Shown one piece after another: positions 1-8,999 of a stretch of 64,000 nt of DNA. Position 1 is the stretch's first letter. Every line of letters begins with the position of its first letter. The notes under the pieces are model-generated. The model did no database searches. It saw only the letters and a program-made list of their open reading frames with translations, and was not told where the DNA came from. Position numbers and translations under genes: made by a program. This DNA is from CAWGJC01 sp965276665 (GTDB lineage: Bacteria; Pseudomonadota; Alphaproteobacteria; Acetobacterales; Acetobacteraceae): NCBI GenBank assembly GCA_965276665.1, contig OZ255620.1, positions 620,001 to 684,000 of the forward strand, written 5' to 3'.

Positions 1-942
1 GAGGGAAAAGCGCTGCGCGAACGGCCAGATCGGCTGCAGATGCATCGCCGGCGGCAGGTTGCTCAGCAGGCCGGCCGCCAGCACGGTCAGCAGCCCGAAC
101 CCGCTCTGCACGGCAATGCTGACCACCAGCCTGTGCTGCGCCCGGTCCGGCTGCGCGCGCAGCAGCGCGGGCGCCAGCCGGTAGCGGTTGAGCAGCGCAA
201 ACCCGAACAGCACCCCGAGCAGAGCGAGCTTGACCCCGGCCACCCAGCCATAGGCGGTGCCGACCAGGCCGGGCAGACCGCCGATCAGCTCCCAGAACTG
301 CCAGGCTGCGGAAGCGACCATGCCGCCCAGACACCATTTGCCGAGCGGCGAGAACCAGCGCGCCGCCATCGCCCCAATTCTGGGCGGCGCGTCGCGCGCC
401 ATCAGGAGCAACGGCAGCAGGCCGCCGAGCCAGCCGGCGGCGGCGAGCAGATGGACGATGCCGAAGGCCAGCAGCAGCGTCGGCCGGCTGTCCATCGTCC
501 AGACATGGCCGTGCCCGGCCTGCAACGCCGTCGCGAGCCCGAGCAGCAAAGTCGTGATGATCGGTGCGTATCGCGACGCCAGCCAGGCGGCGATCAGCAG
601 GACCGCCTGCAGCAGCACGATATGGCCGAACTCGGTCGCGGCCAGCACGGTCGGCACCGCCGCCAGCGCCGCCGCCGGATCGGTGGCGCTCGCCATGTCG
701 GCGCCCTGCGCCACGAGCCACACCGCCAGCAGGAGCAGCGCCGCCGCCATCTCGAGCCGGGCCAGCCGGCGCAGGCGGCGGGTTTCGCGCGCCGCCACCG
801 CCGGCTCCGCACCGGCCAGCGCGCGCGGCGCCACCAGCACGCCGAACAGCATCGTGCCGAACGCGCCGAGCAGCCCGGCCACGAACAGGCCGCGCACGAG
901 GGCGAGCGCGAGCCCGCCCTCGATGTCGAACCCAGACGGCAA
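1..942 (-). CDS. copD: CopD-family copper resistance/uptake membrane protein (partial, C-terminus beyond window)
   Basis: Inner-membrane protein expected to move copper together with periplasmic CopC. The frame is open from a TTG at 942 down to base 1 and is almost entirely hydrophobic, with several transmembrane segments. It ends at the window edge inside the typical CopD-domain stretch (SIAVQSGFGLLTVLAAG, then LPPAMHLQP and WPFAQRFSL). No ATG or GTG lies near the 5' end. The TTG sits immediately after the copC stop (944-946), so coupled translation is likely. The fold assignment is firm from these motifs; the direction of copper movement is not shown by the sequence. The last residues lie outside the window. 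Confidence 0.8.
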   Translation of the reverse strand, partial: MPSGFDIEGGLALALVRGLFVAGLLGAFGTMLFGVLVAPRALAGAEPAVAARETRRLRRLARLEMAAALLLLAVWLVAQGADMASATDPAAALAAVPTVLAATEFGHIVLLQAVLLIAAWLASRYAPIITTLLLGLATALQAGHGHVWTMDSRPTLLLAFGIVHLLAAAGWLGGLLPLLLMARDAPPRIGAMAARWFSPLGKWCLGGMVASAAWQFWELIGGLPGLVGTAYGWVAGVKLALLGVLFGFALLNRYRLAPALLRAQPDRAQHRLVVSIAVQSGFGLLTVLAAGLLSNLPPAMHLQPIWPFAQRFSL

Positions 943-943
943 G

Positions 944-1303
944 TCAGGGCGCCACGGTGAAGCCGAACCTACCCTGCGTCTTGTGCGTGTCGACCGCGGT
1001 CGCGTGCCAGGTCACCGTATAGGCGCCCGGCGGCAGCGATTTCACCGGCACCGCCAGAACCGTGGCGCCGCCTTCGAGGTGCACGCCGCCGGACTCCATT
1101 CTGGCCCCGGCTGCATTCTGCACGGTGATGGTGCTGAAGCGCGGCTCCACGCCTTCCGTGAAGGTGATCGCCACCTCGCCCGGCGCGGTCGGAACGGTGC
1201 TCCCGACCGCGGGCGTCGCGGTTTTCAGGAAAGCATGCGCCGAAGCCTCGCCGGCGCTTGCCAGGCAGAAGAGCGCAGCCACGAGCGCGATGATCTTTCG
1301 CAT
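944..1303 (-). CDS. copC: CopC-type periplasmic copper-binding protein
   Basis: A 119-residue precursor with a signal peptide of about 22 residues (MRKIIALVAALFCLASAGEA). The mature protein would begin with His23 (HAFLKTATPAVGS). N-terminal His plus Asp105 and His107 (in VDTHKTQG) match the Cu(II) histidine-brace ligands of the CopC family. I chose the ATG at 1303 because it gives a clean signal peptide and has GGGAG about nine bases upstream. It lies directly upstream of copD and downstream of a secreted barrel-like protein, so the three probably form one copper-handling transcription unit. Confidence 0.87.
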   Translation of the reverse strand: MRKIIALVAALFCLASAGEASAHAFLKTATPAVGSTVPTAPGEVAITFTEGVEPRFSTITVQNAAGARMESGGVHLEGGATVLAVPVKSLPPGAYTVTWHATAVDTHKTQGRFGFTVAP

Positions 1304-1320
1304 CAGAGGTCTCCCGCCGG

Positions 1321-2280
1321 TCATTCGAAGAACGGCTTGCCGATGGTATTGGGGAACAGATCGTCGAAGAAGACATGCACGAGCCCGACCGCGCCGACAT
1401 TGCTGCCCGCCGCGCGGTTCAGCGGCACCAGGGCCTCGAGCCCGATCTCGCCCCATTGCGCCATGTAGATGACGCCCGGCGCGGCGGTCCATGTCGTGCC
1501 CTGCGTGCTCGGCGAGGAGGCGGGCGATGTCCAGGTGAGCTCGACGAGCGGGATCAGATTGCCGAGGAATCCCGGCAAGCCGATATTCTTCACCTGCGAT
1601 TGCAGGTACGGAATGCTGTATTGGATCGAGACGCCGCCGGCCCAGGCATTGTTGCTGCCGTTGTTGAACTGCATCGACATCAGCCCGGAACCCGGGTCAG
1701 TGACCGTGCTCGCCTTCAGCCCCTTATCCGCGATCGTGTAGCCGAGCTCGCCGGTCACCGCGAGCGGGCGGAGCATGCCGATCGGCAGGTCGCCGAGCCC
1801 CTTGCCAAAATAGGCGGTCGGCGTCGTCGACCCATAGCGGTCCGCGCCGGTATGCGTCGTGCCGGTGCCGCCGATCTCGCGCTGGAGGCCGAGCGAGGCG
1901 ACGAATTCATGCGCCGCATTGGTGTAGACCTGCCATTTTCCGGTGATGACCAGGTTCTCCCACCCGGCCTGGGTCTTCGACCCGTTCCTCTGCTGGATGT
2001 CGGTGCCGTCGTTGAGGATCAGCGCGGTGTTGGACGTGATCGTCTTGTCGTATTCGAAGCCGAGATCGACCTCGTGGCCGGGTCCGCTGCCGCCATCGGC
2101 GCCGCTGCGGTTGTAGGTGAAGGCCGGCAGCGACGCCTCGTCGGACACGCCGGGATCGTCGAAGGTGAGGGTGACGGGGAATACACGGTCGCCGGCGATA
2201 ACGTGGGCGCAGGCCGGCGCCGCGCGCAGCACCGGCAGGCACGCGCTGGCGAGCGCGGCCGCGGGAAGCAGGGATCGCAT
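1321..2280 (-). CDS. Secreted, probably outer-membrane beta-barrel-like protein of the copper cluster
   Basis: A 319-residue protein with an N-terminal signal peptide (MRSLLPAAALASACLPVL, then a cleavage region near CAHV). The rest has alternating polar and hydrophobic strands rich in Gly, Thr, Ser and aromatics and ends in Phe-Phe-Glu, as in porin-like or transporter-like barrels. I recognise no enzyme motif. The ATG at 2280 was chosen because an AAAGGA ribosome-binding sequence sits eight bases upstream and the signal peptide then starts cleanly; a longer frame reaches 2322. It precedes copC by about 17 bases. A role in copper passage across the outer membrane is inferred from position only. 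Confidence 0.6.
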   Translation of the reverse strand: MRSLLPAAALASACLPVLRAAPACAHVIAGDRVFPVTLTFDDPGVSDEASLPAFTYNRSGADGGSGPGHEVDLGFEYDKTITSNTALILNDGTDIQQRNGSKTQAGWENLVITGKWQVYTNAAHEFVASLGLQREIGGTGTTHTGADRYGSTTPTAYFGKGLGDLPIGMLRPLAVTGELGYTIADKGLKASTVTDPGSGLMSMQFNNGSNNAWAGGVSIQYSIPYLQSQVKNIGLPGFLGNLIPLVELTWTSPASSPSTQGTTWTAAPGVIYMAQWGEIGLEALVPLNRAAGSNVGAVGLVHVFFDDLFPNTIGKPFFE

Positions 2281-2308
2281 TCGGAGAATCCTTTGACATG
2301 AGAAACCG

Positions 2309-2330
2309 GGCGCCGGCCGCAACCGGCGCC
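2309..2330. repeat. 8-bp inverted repeat between the DUF2946 and barrel genes
   Basis: GGCGCCGG (2309-2316) and CCGGCGCC (2323-2330) are perfect inverted arms around six bases. They lie between the end of the DUF2946 frame (2344) and the start of the next minus-strand gene (2280). No T-run follows on the minus strand, so it may be an intercistronic mRNA hairpin rather than a terminator. Confidence 0.4.
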
Positions 2331-2343
2331 GCTGAGCCGCATC

Positions 2344-2733
2344 TCAAGCCAGGATGGGGGGACCTCGCGGCGCGCCGACGCGCGCGCTGGCCGGCGGTGG
2401 CCCGCGCCCGGGCGGACGCTCGCGTGGAGTGAACACCCGCGCCGCGCGCGGCGCGGGCAATGCCGCGGACGAGACAGGAATGACCGCAGGCAGCGCCAAG
2501 GCGACGCTGAGCGGGCAGAGCGCCGGATCCGCGGCGTGGTGCCGATGCGGCGCGGTGCCGCCATCCTGGGGCGCGCCGCCGCAGAGCAGGCTGACCGCAT
2601 CGAGCGCGGCGAGCTGATCCGCCGGCGCGCGATCGGGCAGCACCACGGCGCCGAGCGCCACCTGGCTGACCAGAGCCAGCAGGGCCGCCAGGAAACCGAG
2701 CACCGCAAGGGCGCGAGGAATGCGCGGTGTCAT
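2344..2733 (-). CDS. DUF2946-like hypothetical protein
   Basis: A 129-residue protein with one N-terminal hydrophobic segment (LAVLGFLAALLALVSQVALG), a Cys in SLLCGGAP, a His cluster (HRHHAADPALCPL) and a second hydrophobic stretch. It ends in the Arg/Pro-rich tail (PRGPPILA) typical of DUF2946 proteins, which often accompany copper genes. The biochemical role is unknown. The ATG at 2733 gives the signal-like start; a much longer frame upstream is a shadow of the plus-strand transporter gene. The Cys and His residues would fit metal contact, but that is inference. Confidence 0.6.
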   Translation of the reverse strand: MTPRIPRALAVLGFLAALLALVSQVALGAVVLPDRAPADQLAALDAVSLLCGGAPQDGGTAPHRHHAADPALCPLSVALALPAVIPVSSAALPAPRAARVFTPRERPPGRGPPPASARVGAPRGPPILA

Positions 2734-2871
2734 CCTCTGGAGATTAGGTGAGCGCCTGGCGCCGCACAATCCGCGTGGTGTGCCCGTGCATCCGGCGTTG
2801 ACGCATCTGGAACGAGTTCGTTGAATGCACCCGCACCCGAGCGGTGCGATCCGTCGAGCGGGGAAAATGCG

Positions 2872-3927
2872 ATGCATGGGTTCGGACGCCGCCGCCTGAT
2901 CGGCGGCACAGGCGGGCTGCTCGCCGCCGCGATCGCCGGGCGGCCCGCCGCGGAAGGCGCTCCGTCGAGCGCGCCCGGGGCGTTCGCGGGCAAGCAGCTC
3001 GTCGCCCAGGGTTTCGGCGGCCCGACGCAGGACATCATCCAGCGCGCGGTGTTCGACCGGCTGGACCAGCGCGTGGGCAGCCGCTCCACCCAGGTGCCGT
3101 TGCAATCCGCCGCCGCCTTTGCCCGCATGCGCGCGGAAGCGGCCTCGCCGCAGATCGCGCTCTACCAGTTCTCCGGCGGGCAGGAGAAGCTCGCCGCTTC
3201 GGAGAAGCTCTCCGCCCCGCTCGGCGCGCTGCCCGAGCTCGCCGATGTTCCCGCCGCGTTCAAGGACCCGAACGGGACCTGGACCACCTTCGCCGTCATC
3301 GCCGAAGGCATCCTGTACCGCACCGACAAGGTGAAGACGCCGCCGCGCAGCTACAAGGATTTTCTCGATCCCGCCTATGACGGGCACATCGCCTTCCCGA
3401 CCATCACCAACGGGTACGGCACGGATTTCCTGGTGATGCTCGCGCGCGCCTATGGCGGCGGGGAGAAGACCATCGATCCCGGCTTCGCCGCGATGGCGAA
3501 ATTCGCCGCCAACGCCACGATCTTCAAGGCGGCCTCCGAAGTGCCCGGCCTGTTCGCGCAGGGCGATGCCTGGATCATGCCGTACGATTCCTCCTCCGCG
3601 AAACGCTGCAAGGATGCCGGATTGCCGGTCGCCTTCGTGGCCCCCGAGGAGGGCAGCGTCTCCTCGCCCTGCACGGTCTGCGTCGCCGCCCGCGCGCCGG
3701 AGCTCGATCTCGCGCGCGCGGCGGCCGGGCAGTTCATCTCGGTCGAATCGCAGACCGCGATCGCCGAGCAGCTGCAATGGGCGCCGGTGAACGCGAAGGT
3801 GGTGCTGCCCGAGGCGGTGAGGCAGCAATTGCCGCGGCCAGAGCAGCTGGTCACGCTGGATCAGACCACGATGACGCAGCTGCGTCCGCAATGGACGGAG
3901 CGCTGGAATCGCGAGATCGCCCATTGA
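2872..3927 (+). CDS. ABC transporter substrate-binding protein, spermidine/putrescine (PotD-like) type
   Basis: A 351-residue extracytoplasmic binding protein with a twin-arginine-like leader (GRRRLIGGTGGLLAAAIAG). It has PotD/Fe3+-type features: KQLVAQGFGGPTQDIIQ near the N-terminus and the hinge region RSYKDFLDPAYDGHIAFP. I chose the ATG at 2872, which has GGGGAAA upstream, over a TTG at 2821. It is followed with overlap by two permeases and an ATPase, so it is the receptor of a complete importer. The neighbouring deacylase and hydantoinase suggest an N-acyl, carbamoyl or cyclic-amide ligand rather than a plain polyamine, which is inference. Confidence 0.78.
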   Translation: MHGFGRRRLIGGTGGLLAAAIAGRPAAEGAPSSAPGAFAGKQLVAQGFGGPTQDIIQRAVFDRLDQRVGSRSTQVPLQSAAAFARMRAEAASPQIALYQFSGGQEKLAASEKLSAPLGALPELADVPAAFKDPNGTWTTFAVIAEGILYRTDKVKTPPRSYKDFLDPAYDGHIAFPTITNGYGTDFLVMLARAYGGGEKTIDPGFAAMAKFAANATIFKAASEVPGLFAQGDAWIMPYDSSSAKRCKDAGLPVAFVAPEEGSVSSPCTVCVAARAPELDLARAAAGQFISVESQTAIAEQLQWAPVNAKVVLPEAVRQQLPRPEQLVTLDQTTMTQLRPQWTERWNREIAH

Positions 3928-4754
3928 GGCGCGGCTCCCTCGCGCCGTTTCTACTGCTCGCCCCGGTCGGCCTGCTGCTGCTCCTGCTCCTCGTCCTGCC
4001 GCAGGCGGGCATGCTGGCGATCAGCCTCGGCGCGCCGCATTGGTCTCTCGCCGAATATGCGCGCTTCCTCGGCGATCCCTATTATCTCGGCGTGCTCGCG
4101 CGCTCGCTTGTGCTCGGGCTGCTCGTCACCGCGCTGACCGTGCTGCTCGGGGTCGGGCTCGCGTACTGGCTGGCCCGGCTGCGCACGCGCTGGGCGCCGG
4201 CGCTGCTGGTGCTGGCCACCTTCCCGCTCTGGATCAGCTCGGTCGTGCGCTCCTTCGGCTGGATCGTGCTGCTCTCCCGCAGCGGACTGGTCAGCCAGGC
4301 GCTGCTCGGCGCCGGGCTCGTCCGCCGCGGCTTCCAGCTCGCCTACACAACATCCGGCGTGGTGCTCGCGCTGACGCAGGTGCTACTGCCGCTCATGGTG
4401 CTCAGCCTCTACGGCGTGATCCGCGCGATCGACCCCGAGCTCGAGCGCGCGGCGCAGACTATTGGCGCGGGACCGCTGCGCGCGGTGCTGCTCACCACCC
4501 TGCCCCTCGCCTCGCGCGGCATCCTCGCCGCCGCGCTGCTCATCTTCGCGCTGTCGATCAGCGCCTTTGCGACACCGAGCCTGGTCGGCGGCGCGCGGGT
4601 GCAGCTGATGTCGACGACGATCTATGAGCAGATGACCGAGCTCGCGGACTGGCCATTCGCCGCTTCCGTTTCCTTCATCCTGCTGGCCGTGGTGCTGGCG
4701 ATCGCCCTGCTCTCGACGCGCTTCGGCGGGGCGGACAAGGTCGCCACGCGATGA
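3924..4754 (+). CDS. ABC transporter permease, PotB-like
   Basis: A 276-residue inner-membrane permease with about six transmembrane segments. The EAA-type loop that contacts the ATPase reads AAQTIGAGPLRAVLLTTLPL. The chosen start is the TTG at 3924, whose last bases form the TGA stop of the binding-protein gene (TTGA overlap). The product then opens LRRGSLAPFLLLAPVG, the usual N-terminus before the first membrane helix. The longer open frame upstream overlaps the binding-protein gene and reads as low-complexity shadow. It pairs with the next permease. Confidence 0.8.
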   Translation: MRRGSLAPFLLLAPVGLLLLLLLVLPQAGMLAISLGAPHWSLAEYARFLGDPYYLGVLARSLVLGLLVTALTVLLGVGLAYWLARLRTRWAPALLVLATFPLWISSVVRSFGWIVLLSRSGLVSQALLGAGLVRRGFQLAYTTSGVVLALTQVLLPLMVLSLYGVIRAIDPELERAAQTIGAGPLRAVLLTTLPLASRGILAAALLIFALSISAFATPSLVGGARVQLMSTTIYEQMTELADWPFAASVSFILLAVVLAIALLSTRFGGADKVATR

Positions 4755-5524
4755 TGCGCGTGCTCGGCGTGATCAATCTGATCATCCTTCTCTACCTGAT
4801 GCTGCCGGTCATCGTGGTGGTGGGCAGCGCGCTCGGCCCGACCGGGTATCTCGCCTTTCCGCCGCACGGGCTGACCCTGCGCTGGTTCGGCGCGGCGCTG
4901 GCCGACCCGCGCTATCTCCATGCCTTCGCGACCAGCATCGGGGTCGCGGCCTGCAGCACGGTGCTGGCCTTGCTGCTCGGCCTGCCGGCCGCCTATGCGC
5001 TGGCCCGCTACGAGTTCCCCGGTCGCCGCCTGGTCGAAACCCTGCTGATGCTGCCGCTGATCCTGCCGGCTCTGGTGCTCTCGATCGCGCTGACGCTGGT
5101 GTTCAGCCATCTCGGCTTCACCGCGGGAACGCCGCGGCTGATCCTGGCGCATCTCGTGCTGTGCACGCCCTATGTGGTGCGCGTCGTGCAGCCGGTGCTG
5201 GCGCGCATGGATGTCGCGCTCGAGGAGGCGGGACAGAATTTGGGCGCCTCGCCGCTCGCCTGCCTGCTGCTCGTCACGCTGCCCGCCATCCGGCCCGGCG
5301 CGATCGCCGCCGCGGTGCTCGCCTTCATCGTCAGCTTCGACGAGCTCGATCTCGCGATCTTCCTCGCCGATCCGCGCGCGCCCACCCTGCCGGTGGTGGT
5401 CTATTCCTCGGTGCAGCTCGGCATCGATCCGACGATCGGCGCGGTCTCCGCGCTGCTCGTGCTGCTCGCGACCGCCGGCATGGCGCTCTACCAGCTCGGC
5501 CTGCTGCGGCGACGCCCCGCATGA
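4751..5524 (+). CDS. ABC transporter permease, PotC-like
   Basis: A 257-residue second permease with about six hydrophobic helices. Its EAA loop is EEAGQNLGASPLACLLLVTL. It starts with ATG at 4751 inside the previous stop (ATGA overlap), and its own stop overlaps the next ATG. The length matches PotC-type subunits. The FDELDLAIFLADPRAPTLP stretch near residues 195-213 is the typical conserved segment of the family. It heterodimerises with the 3924-4754 product in the standard model. Confidence 0.82.
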   Translation: MMRVLGVINLIILLYLMLPVIVVVGSALGPTGYLAFPPHGLTLRWFGAALADPRYLHAFATSIGVAACSTVLALLLGLPAAYALARYEFPGRRLVETLLMLPLILPALVLSIALTLVFSHLGFTAGTPRLILAHLVLCTPYVVRVVQPVLARMDVALEEAGQNLGASPLACLLLVTLPAIRPGAIAAAVLAFIVSFDELDLAIFLADPRAPTLPVVVYSSVQLGIDPTIGAVSALLVLLATAGMALYQLGLLRRRPA

Positions 5525-6501
5525 GCATGGGCCTGAGCATGGCGGTCGAGCTCGACGGGCTGGCGACGCGCTATCCGGGCGGCGGCACGATCGGCCCGGT
5601 CTCGCTCGCGGTGCGGCCGGGCGAGATGGTGTCGCTGCTCGGCCCCTCCGGCTGCGGCAAGACTACGGTCCTGCGCATGCTCGCGGGGTTCGTCGCGCCC
5701 ACCGAAGGCGCGATCCGGTTGCGCGGGCGCGACGTCACGCGGACGCGCCCGCACCGGCGCGGCGTCGCGCTGGTGTTCCAGAATTTCGCGCTGTTTCCGC
5801 ATCTCTCGGTGTTCGACAACATCGCTTTCGGTCCGCGGCGTCACGGCGTTGCGCGCGATGAGATCGTCCGCCGGGTGGCGCGGCTGATCGGCCAGATGCG
5901 GCTCGACGGGCTGGCCTTGCGCCGCCCCGCAGAGCTCTCGGGTGGCCAGCAGCAGCGCGTGGCGATCGCCCGCGCGCTCGCGATCGAACCCGCGGTGGTG
6001 CTGCTCGACGAGCCGTTCTCCAGCCTGGACACCAAGCTGCGCGAGAGCACGCGGATCGAGCTGCGCGTGCTGCAGCAGGAGGTCGGCTTCACCGCGATTC
6101 TCGTCACGCATGATCAGAGCGAGGCATTGTCGATTTCCGACCGCGTCGCGGTGATGCAATCGGGACGGCTTGAGCAGTTCGGCACCGCGCTCGACGTGTA
6201 TCATCGGCCCGCCAACCGCTTCGTCGCCGGCTTCGTCGGCCGCGCCAATCCCGTGCCGGGCGGAATCGTGCGGCCGGAATCGATCCGCATCCTCGATGCG
6301 ACGGCAGCGGATGGGATCGCCGGAACGGTGGTCTCCGCGGCATTTCTCGGCGGCGGCAGCGAGCTCGTCATCGCGTTCGGCGACGGCACGCCGATCGTCG
6401 TGGCCGCGGATGGCATGGCGCCCTCCCGTCACCCGCCCGGATCTTCCGTCCGGCTCGTCTGGCCGCTCGATTCGGTCATCACTTTCGGAGACACCGCATG
6501 A
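5521..6501 (+). CDS. ABC transporter ATP-binding protein, PotA-like
   Basis: A 326-residue ATPase. Walker A is GPSGCGKTT (residues 41-49), the Q-loop FQNF near 86, the signature LSGGQQQR (139-146), Walker B VVLLDEPFSSLD (159-170) and the switch His lies in ILVTHDQSEA. A short C-terminal TOBE-like region follows (residues about 235-326). The ATG at 5521 overlaps the preceding permease stop by four bases. It is the only ATPase until 21230, so it might also energise the ATPase-less sugar importer at 9759-12761. That sharing is speculative. Confidence 0.85.
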   Translation: MSMGLSMAVELDGLATRYPGGGTIGPVSLAVRPGEMVSLLGPSGCGKTTVLRMLAGFVAPTEGAIRLRGRDVTRTRPHRRGVALVFQNFALFPHLSVFDNIAFGPRRHGVARDEIVRRVARLIGQMRLDGLALRRPAELSGGQQQRVAIARALAIEPAVVLLDEPFSSLDTKLRESTRIELRVLQQEVGFTAILVTHDQSEALSISDRVAVMQSGRLEQFGTALDVYHRPANRFVAGFVGRANPVPGGIVRPESIRILDATAADGIAGTVVSAAFLGGGSELVIAFGDGTPIVVAADGMAPSRHPPGSSVRLVWPLDSVITFGDTA

Positions 6502-7463
6502 CACTCGGCACGGCGAAATCGGAACGCGGCGCGATCACGCGCGGCCATGTCGAGCTCGGCGCCTATCCGGATGCGCCGATCCTCTCCGCCGCCATGGTCG
6601 CAACCGGACGGCATGACGGTCCGACGCTCTGGATCCAGGCCGGCGTGCACGGGCCGGAAGTGGTCGGCCAGCTCGCTATCGCGCGCTTCCTCAAGGGGCT
6701 CGATCTCGCCGCACTGCGCGGCCGCATCGTCTGCCTGATGGTGGCGAACCCGCTCGGCTTCCGCGGCTACAACCGGCTCACGCCGCAGGACGGGATGAAC
6801 CTGAACCGCGTGTTTCCCGGCAAACCGGACGGTACGGTCTCCGAGCAGCTCGCGCATCGCCTGCTCGATCTGGCACTCGGCGCCGGGGATGTGCTGCTCG
6901 ATCTGCATTCCGGCGGCGACCTCACCATGACGCCCTTTTATGTAATCTACCCGAAGGGCGCGGGCGCGCCGTCCGATCGCGCCGCCGCGCTCTCCCGATC
7001 CGCAGGCTCGCGCTTCCAATGGGGCTCGGACGAGGATTGGATGGATGGCTCGTTCATCACCAACGCCGTGCGCCGCGGCAAGCCGGCGCTGATCGTCGAG
7101 AGCGGCGGCGGCGCGCGCGTGTGGGACGAGGATCTCGCCAACATGCAGACCGCGATCGGCGGTCTCTGCACCGCGATGGAGATGCTGCCGGGACGCGCGC
7201 CGGTCGCGCAGGATATCCGCTACGGCGGGAATGCGGTGCATCTGAAGTCGGGCGCCGGCGGGTTCTGGCACCCGCTCGTGACGCCGGGGCAGGATGTCGT
7301 GCGAGGACAGCCGCTCGGCCGTGTCGTGGATATCTGGGGCGACACCGTGCACACCACGACTTGCCTCTATCCCGCGGGATGGATCGGCTCGATCCGGCGG
7401 CCGTTCATGCCGATCTATGCGGGCGATCAGGTGATCGAGCTGGTGGAGCGCGTCGCCGGTTGA
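6498..7463 (+). CDS. Succinylglutamate desuccinylase/aspartoacylase-family zinc amidohydrolase (M14 fold)
   Basis: A 321-residue AstE/AspA-family protein that should hydrolyse an N-acyl or amide bond with one zinc. Ligand candidates are His51 and Glu54 (in AGVHGPEVVG) and His137 (DLHSGG). The substrate-contact motif NLNRVFPG occupies 101-108. A C-terminal beta domain (GGFWHPLVTPGQDVVRGQPLG) is typical of the family. The start ATG overlaps the ATPase stop, so the enzyme is coupled to the importer. The specific substrate is not shown; processing of the imported compound is inferred. Confidence 0.75.
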   Translation: MTLGTAKSERGAITRGHVELGAYPDAPILSAAMVATGRHDGPTLWIQAGVHGPEVVGQLAIARFLKGLDLAALRGRIVCLMVANPLGFRGYNRLTPQDGMNLNRVFPGKPDGTVSEQLAHRLLDLALGAGDVLLDLHSGGDLTMTPFYVIYPKGAGAPSDRAAALSRSAGSRFQWGSDEDWMDGSFITNAVRRGKPALIVESGGGARVWDEDLANMQTAIGGLCTAMEMLPGRAPVAQDIRYGGNAVHLKSGAGGFWHPLVTPGQDVVRGQPLGRVVDIWGDTVHTTTCLYPAGWIGSIRRPFMPIYAGDQVIELVERVAG

Positions 7464-7513
7464 TTTATCGCGTCACTCTTTTCCCATCGCGTTGCGAAAG
7501 ATGGTTCAGGCAC

Positions 7514-8959
7514 ATGGCAGAATACGATCTGATCGTCCGCGGGGGTACCGTTGTGACGGAGTCCGACGCGTTCCGCGCCGATATCGGCATTCGCGCCGGC
7601 CGCATCGCAGCACTCGCCGACTGCCTCGGTGGCGGCCCGGTATTGGAGGCGGACGGATTGATGGTGCTGCCGGGCGGCGTCGACAGCCACTGCCATATCG
7701 AACAGCTCCAGGCCGGCGGTGGCGCGGACGAGGAGAGTTTTCTCACCGGCAGCACCGCGGCACTTGCGGGCGGCACCACCTCCGTCGTGACGTTCTCGAC
7801 CCAGTTCAAGGGCGGCGGCGTGCTGGGGCCGCTGGCCGAATATCGCCGCCGTGCCGCCGCCGGCGCGCTGGTCGATTACGCGTTCCACCAGATCGTCACC
7901 GACCCCACCGACGAGGTGCTGCACAAGGAGCTTCCGGAAATCGTCGCGAGCGGCGTGCGCAGCCTGAAGGTGTTCCTCACCTACGACCCGCTCGCGCTCG
8001 ATGACCGGCAGTATCTCGCCGTGCTCTCGGCGGCGCGCCGGCTCGGCTGTCTGGTGACCGTGCATTGCGAGAATCACGCGGCGATCGCCTGGCGCACCGC
8101 GGCGCTGCTGGCGGATGGCCGCATTGCGCCGAAATACCACGCCTGGTCGCGCCCGGTGATCGTCGAGCGCGAGGCGACGCATCGCGCCATCGCGCTGGCC
8201 GAGCTGGTGGACACGCCGATCGAGATCTTCCACGTCTCCGGGCCGGAACCCGCCGAGGAGATCGCGCGCGCCCGGGCGCGCGGCGTGCGGGTGTGGGGCG
8301 AGACCTGCCCGCAATATTTCGTGCTCACCGCCGCGGATATGGACCGGCCGGGATTCGAGGGCGCGAAATTCATGTGCAGCCCCGCCCCGCGCGACGCCGC
8401 CTCCGCCGAGGGATTATGGGAGACGATCCGCCTGCGGGTGATCGAGGTGATCAGCTCCGACCACAGCGGATGGAGTTTTGCCGGGTCGCACGGCAAGCGG
8501 GCCGCCGGCGAGGATGCGCCGTTTCCGCAGGTTCCGAACGGCATACCGGGTCTCGCCGCGCGCCTGCCGCTGTTCTGGAGCGAGGGCGTCGCGACCGGGC
8601 GGATCACGCCGAGCGATTTCGTCCGGCTGACCGCGACGCAGCCGGCACGGATGTTCGGTCTTGCCGCCAAGGGGCGGATTGCGCCCGGCGCGGACGCGGA
8701 TCTCGTGCTGTGGGATCCGGCGCGGCGCACCCGGCTCACCAACGCGCTGATGCAGCACGCGATCGACTACACGCCCTATGAGGGCATGGAGGTGACGGGT
8801 TGGCCCGTCGCCACGCTCCGCCGCGGCGCCGTGGTGATGCGCGACGGAAAGGTGCAGGCCGAGCCGGGCAGCGGCATGTTTTTGCCGGTCGCGCCGTACG
8901 AGATGATCCGCCCGCGCGGCATGCTGCCGGACGGGTTCGATGCCGCAAGCCTGAGCTAG
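7514..8959 (+). CDS. Dihydropyrimidinase/hydantoinase-family cyclic amidohydrolase
   Basis: A 481-residue metal-dependent amidohydrolase predicted to open a cyclic amide such as a hydantoin or dihydropyrimidine. All binuclear-site residues are visible: His59 and His61 (SHCHIEQ), the Lys152 to be carboxylated (SLKVFLTYD), His184 (VTVHCEN), His240 (IFHVSG) and Asp316 (SSDHSG). Length and motif order match D-hydantoinases. The ATG at 7514 is 50 bases after the deacylase stop; a longer overlapping frame is not needed. It closes the operon that starts at 2872. The true ring substrate is unknown. Confidence 0.82.
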   Translation: MAEYDLIVRGGTVVTESDAFRADIGIRAGRIAALADCLGGGPVLEADGLMVLPGGVDSHCHIEQLQAGGGADEESFLTGSTAALAGGTTSVVTFSTQFKGGGVLGPLAEYRRRAAAGALVDYAFHQIVTDPTDEVLHKELPEIVASGVRSLKVFLTYDPLALDDRQYLAVLSAARRLGCLVTVHCENHAAIAWRTAALLADGRIAPKYHAWSRPVIVEREATHRAIALAELVDTPIEIFHVSGPEPAEEIARARARGVRVWGETCPQYFVLTAADMDRPGFEGAKFMCSPAPRDAASAEGLWETIRLRVIEVISSDHSGWSFAGSHGKRAAGEDAPFPQVPNGIPGLAARLPLFWSEGVATGRITPSDFVRLTATQPARMFGLAAKGRIAPGADADLVLWDPARRTRLTNALMQHAIDYTPYEGMEVTGWPVATLRRGAVVMRDGKVQAEPGSGMFLPVAPYEMIRPRGMLPDGFDAASLS

Positions 8960-8999
8960 GCCATCCCAGGCCGCGGCATCGCTCGCGGCCGCCGGCCAC

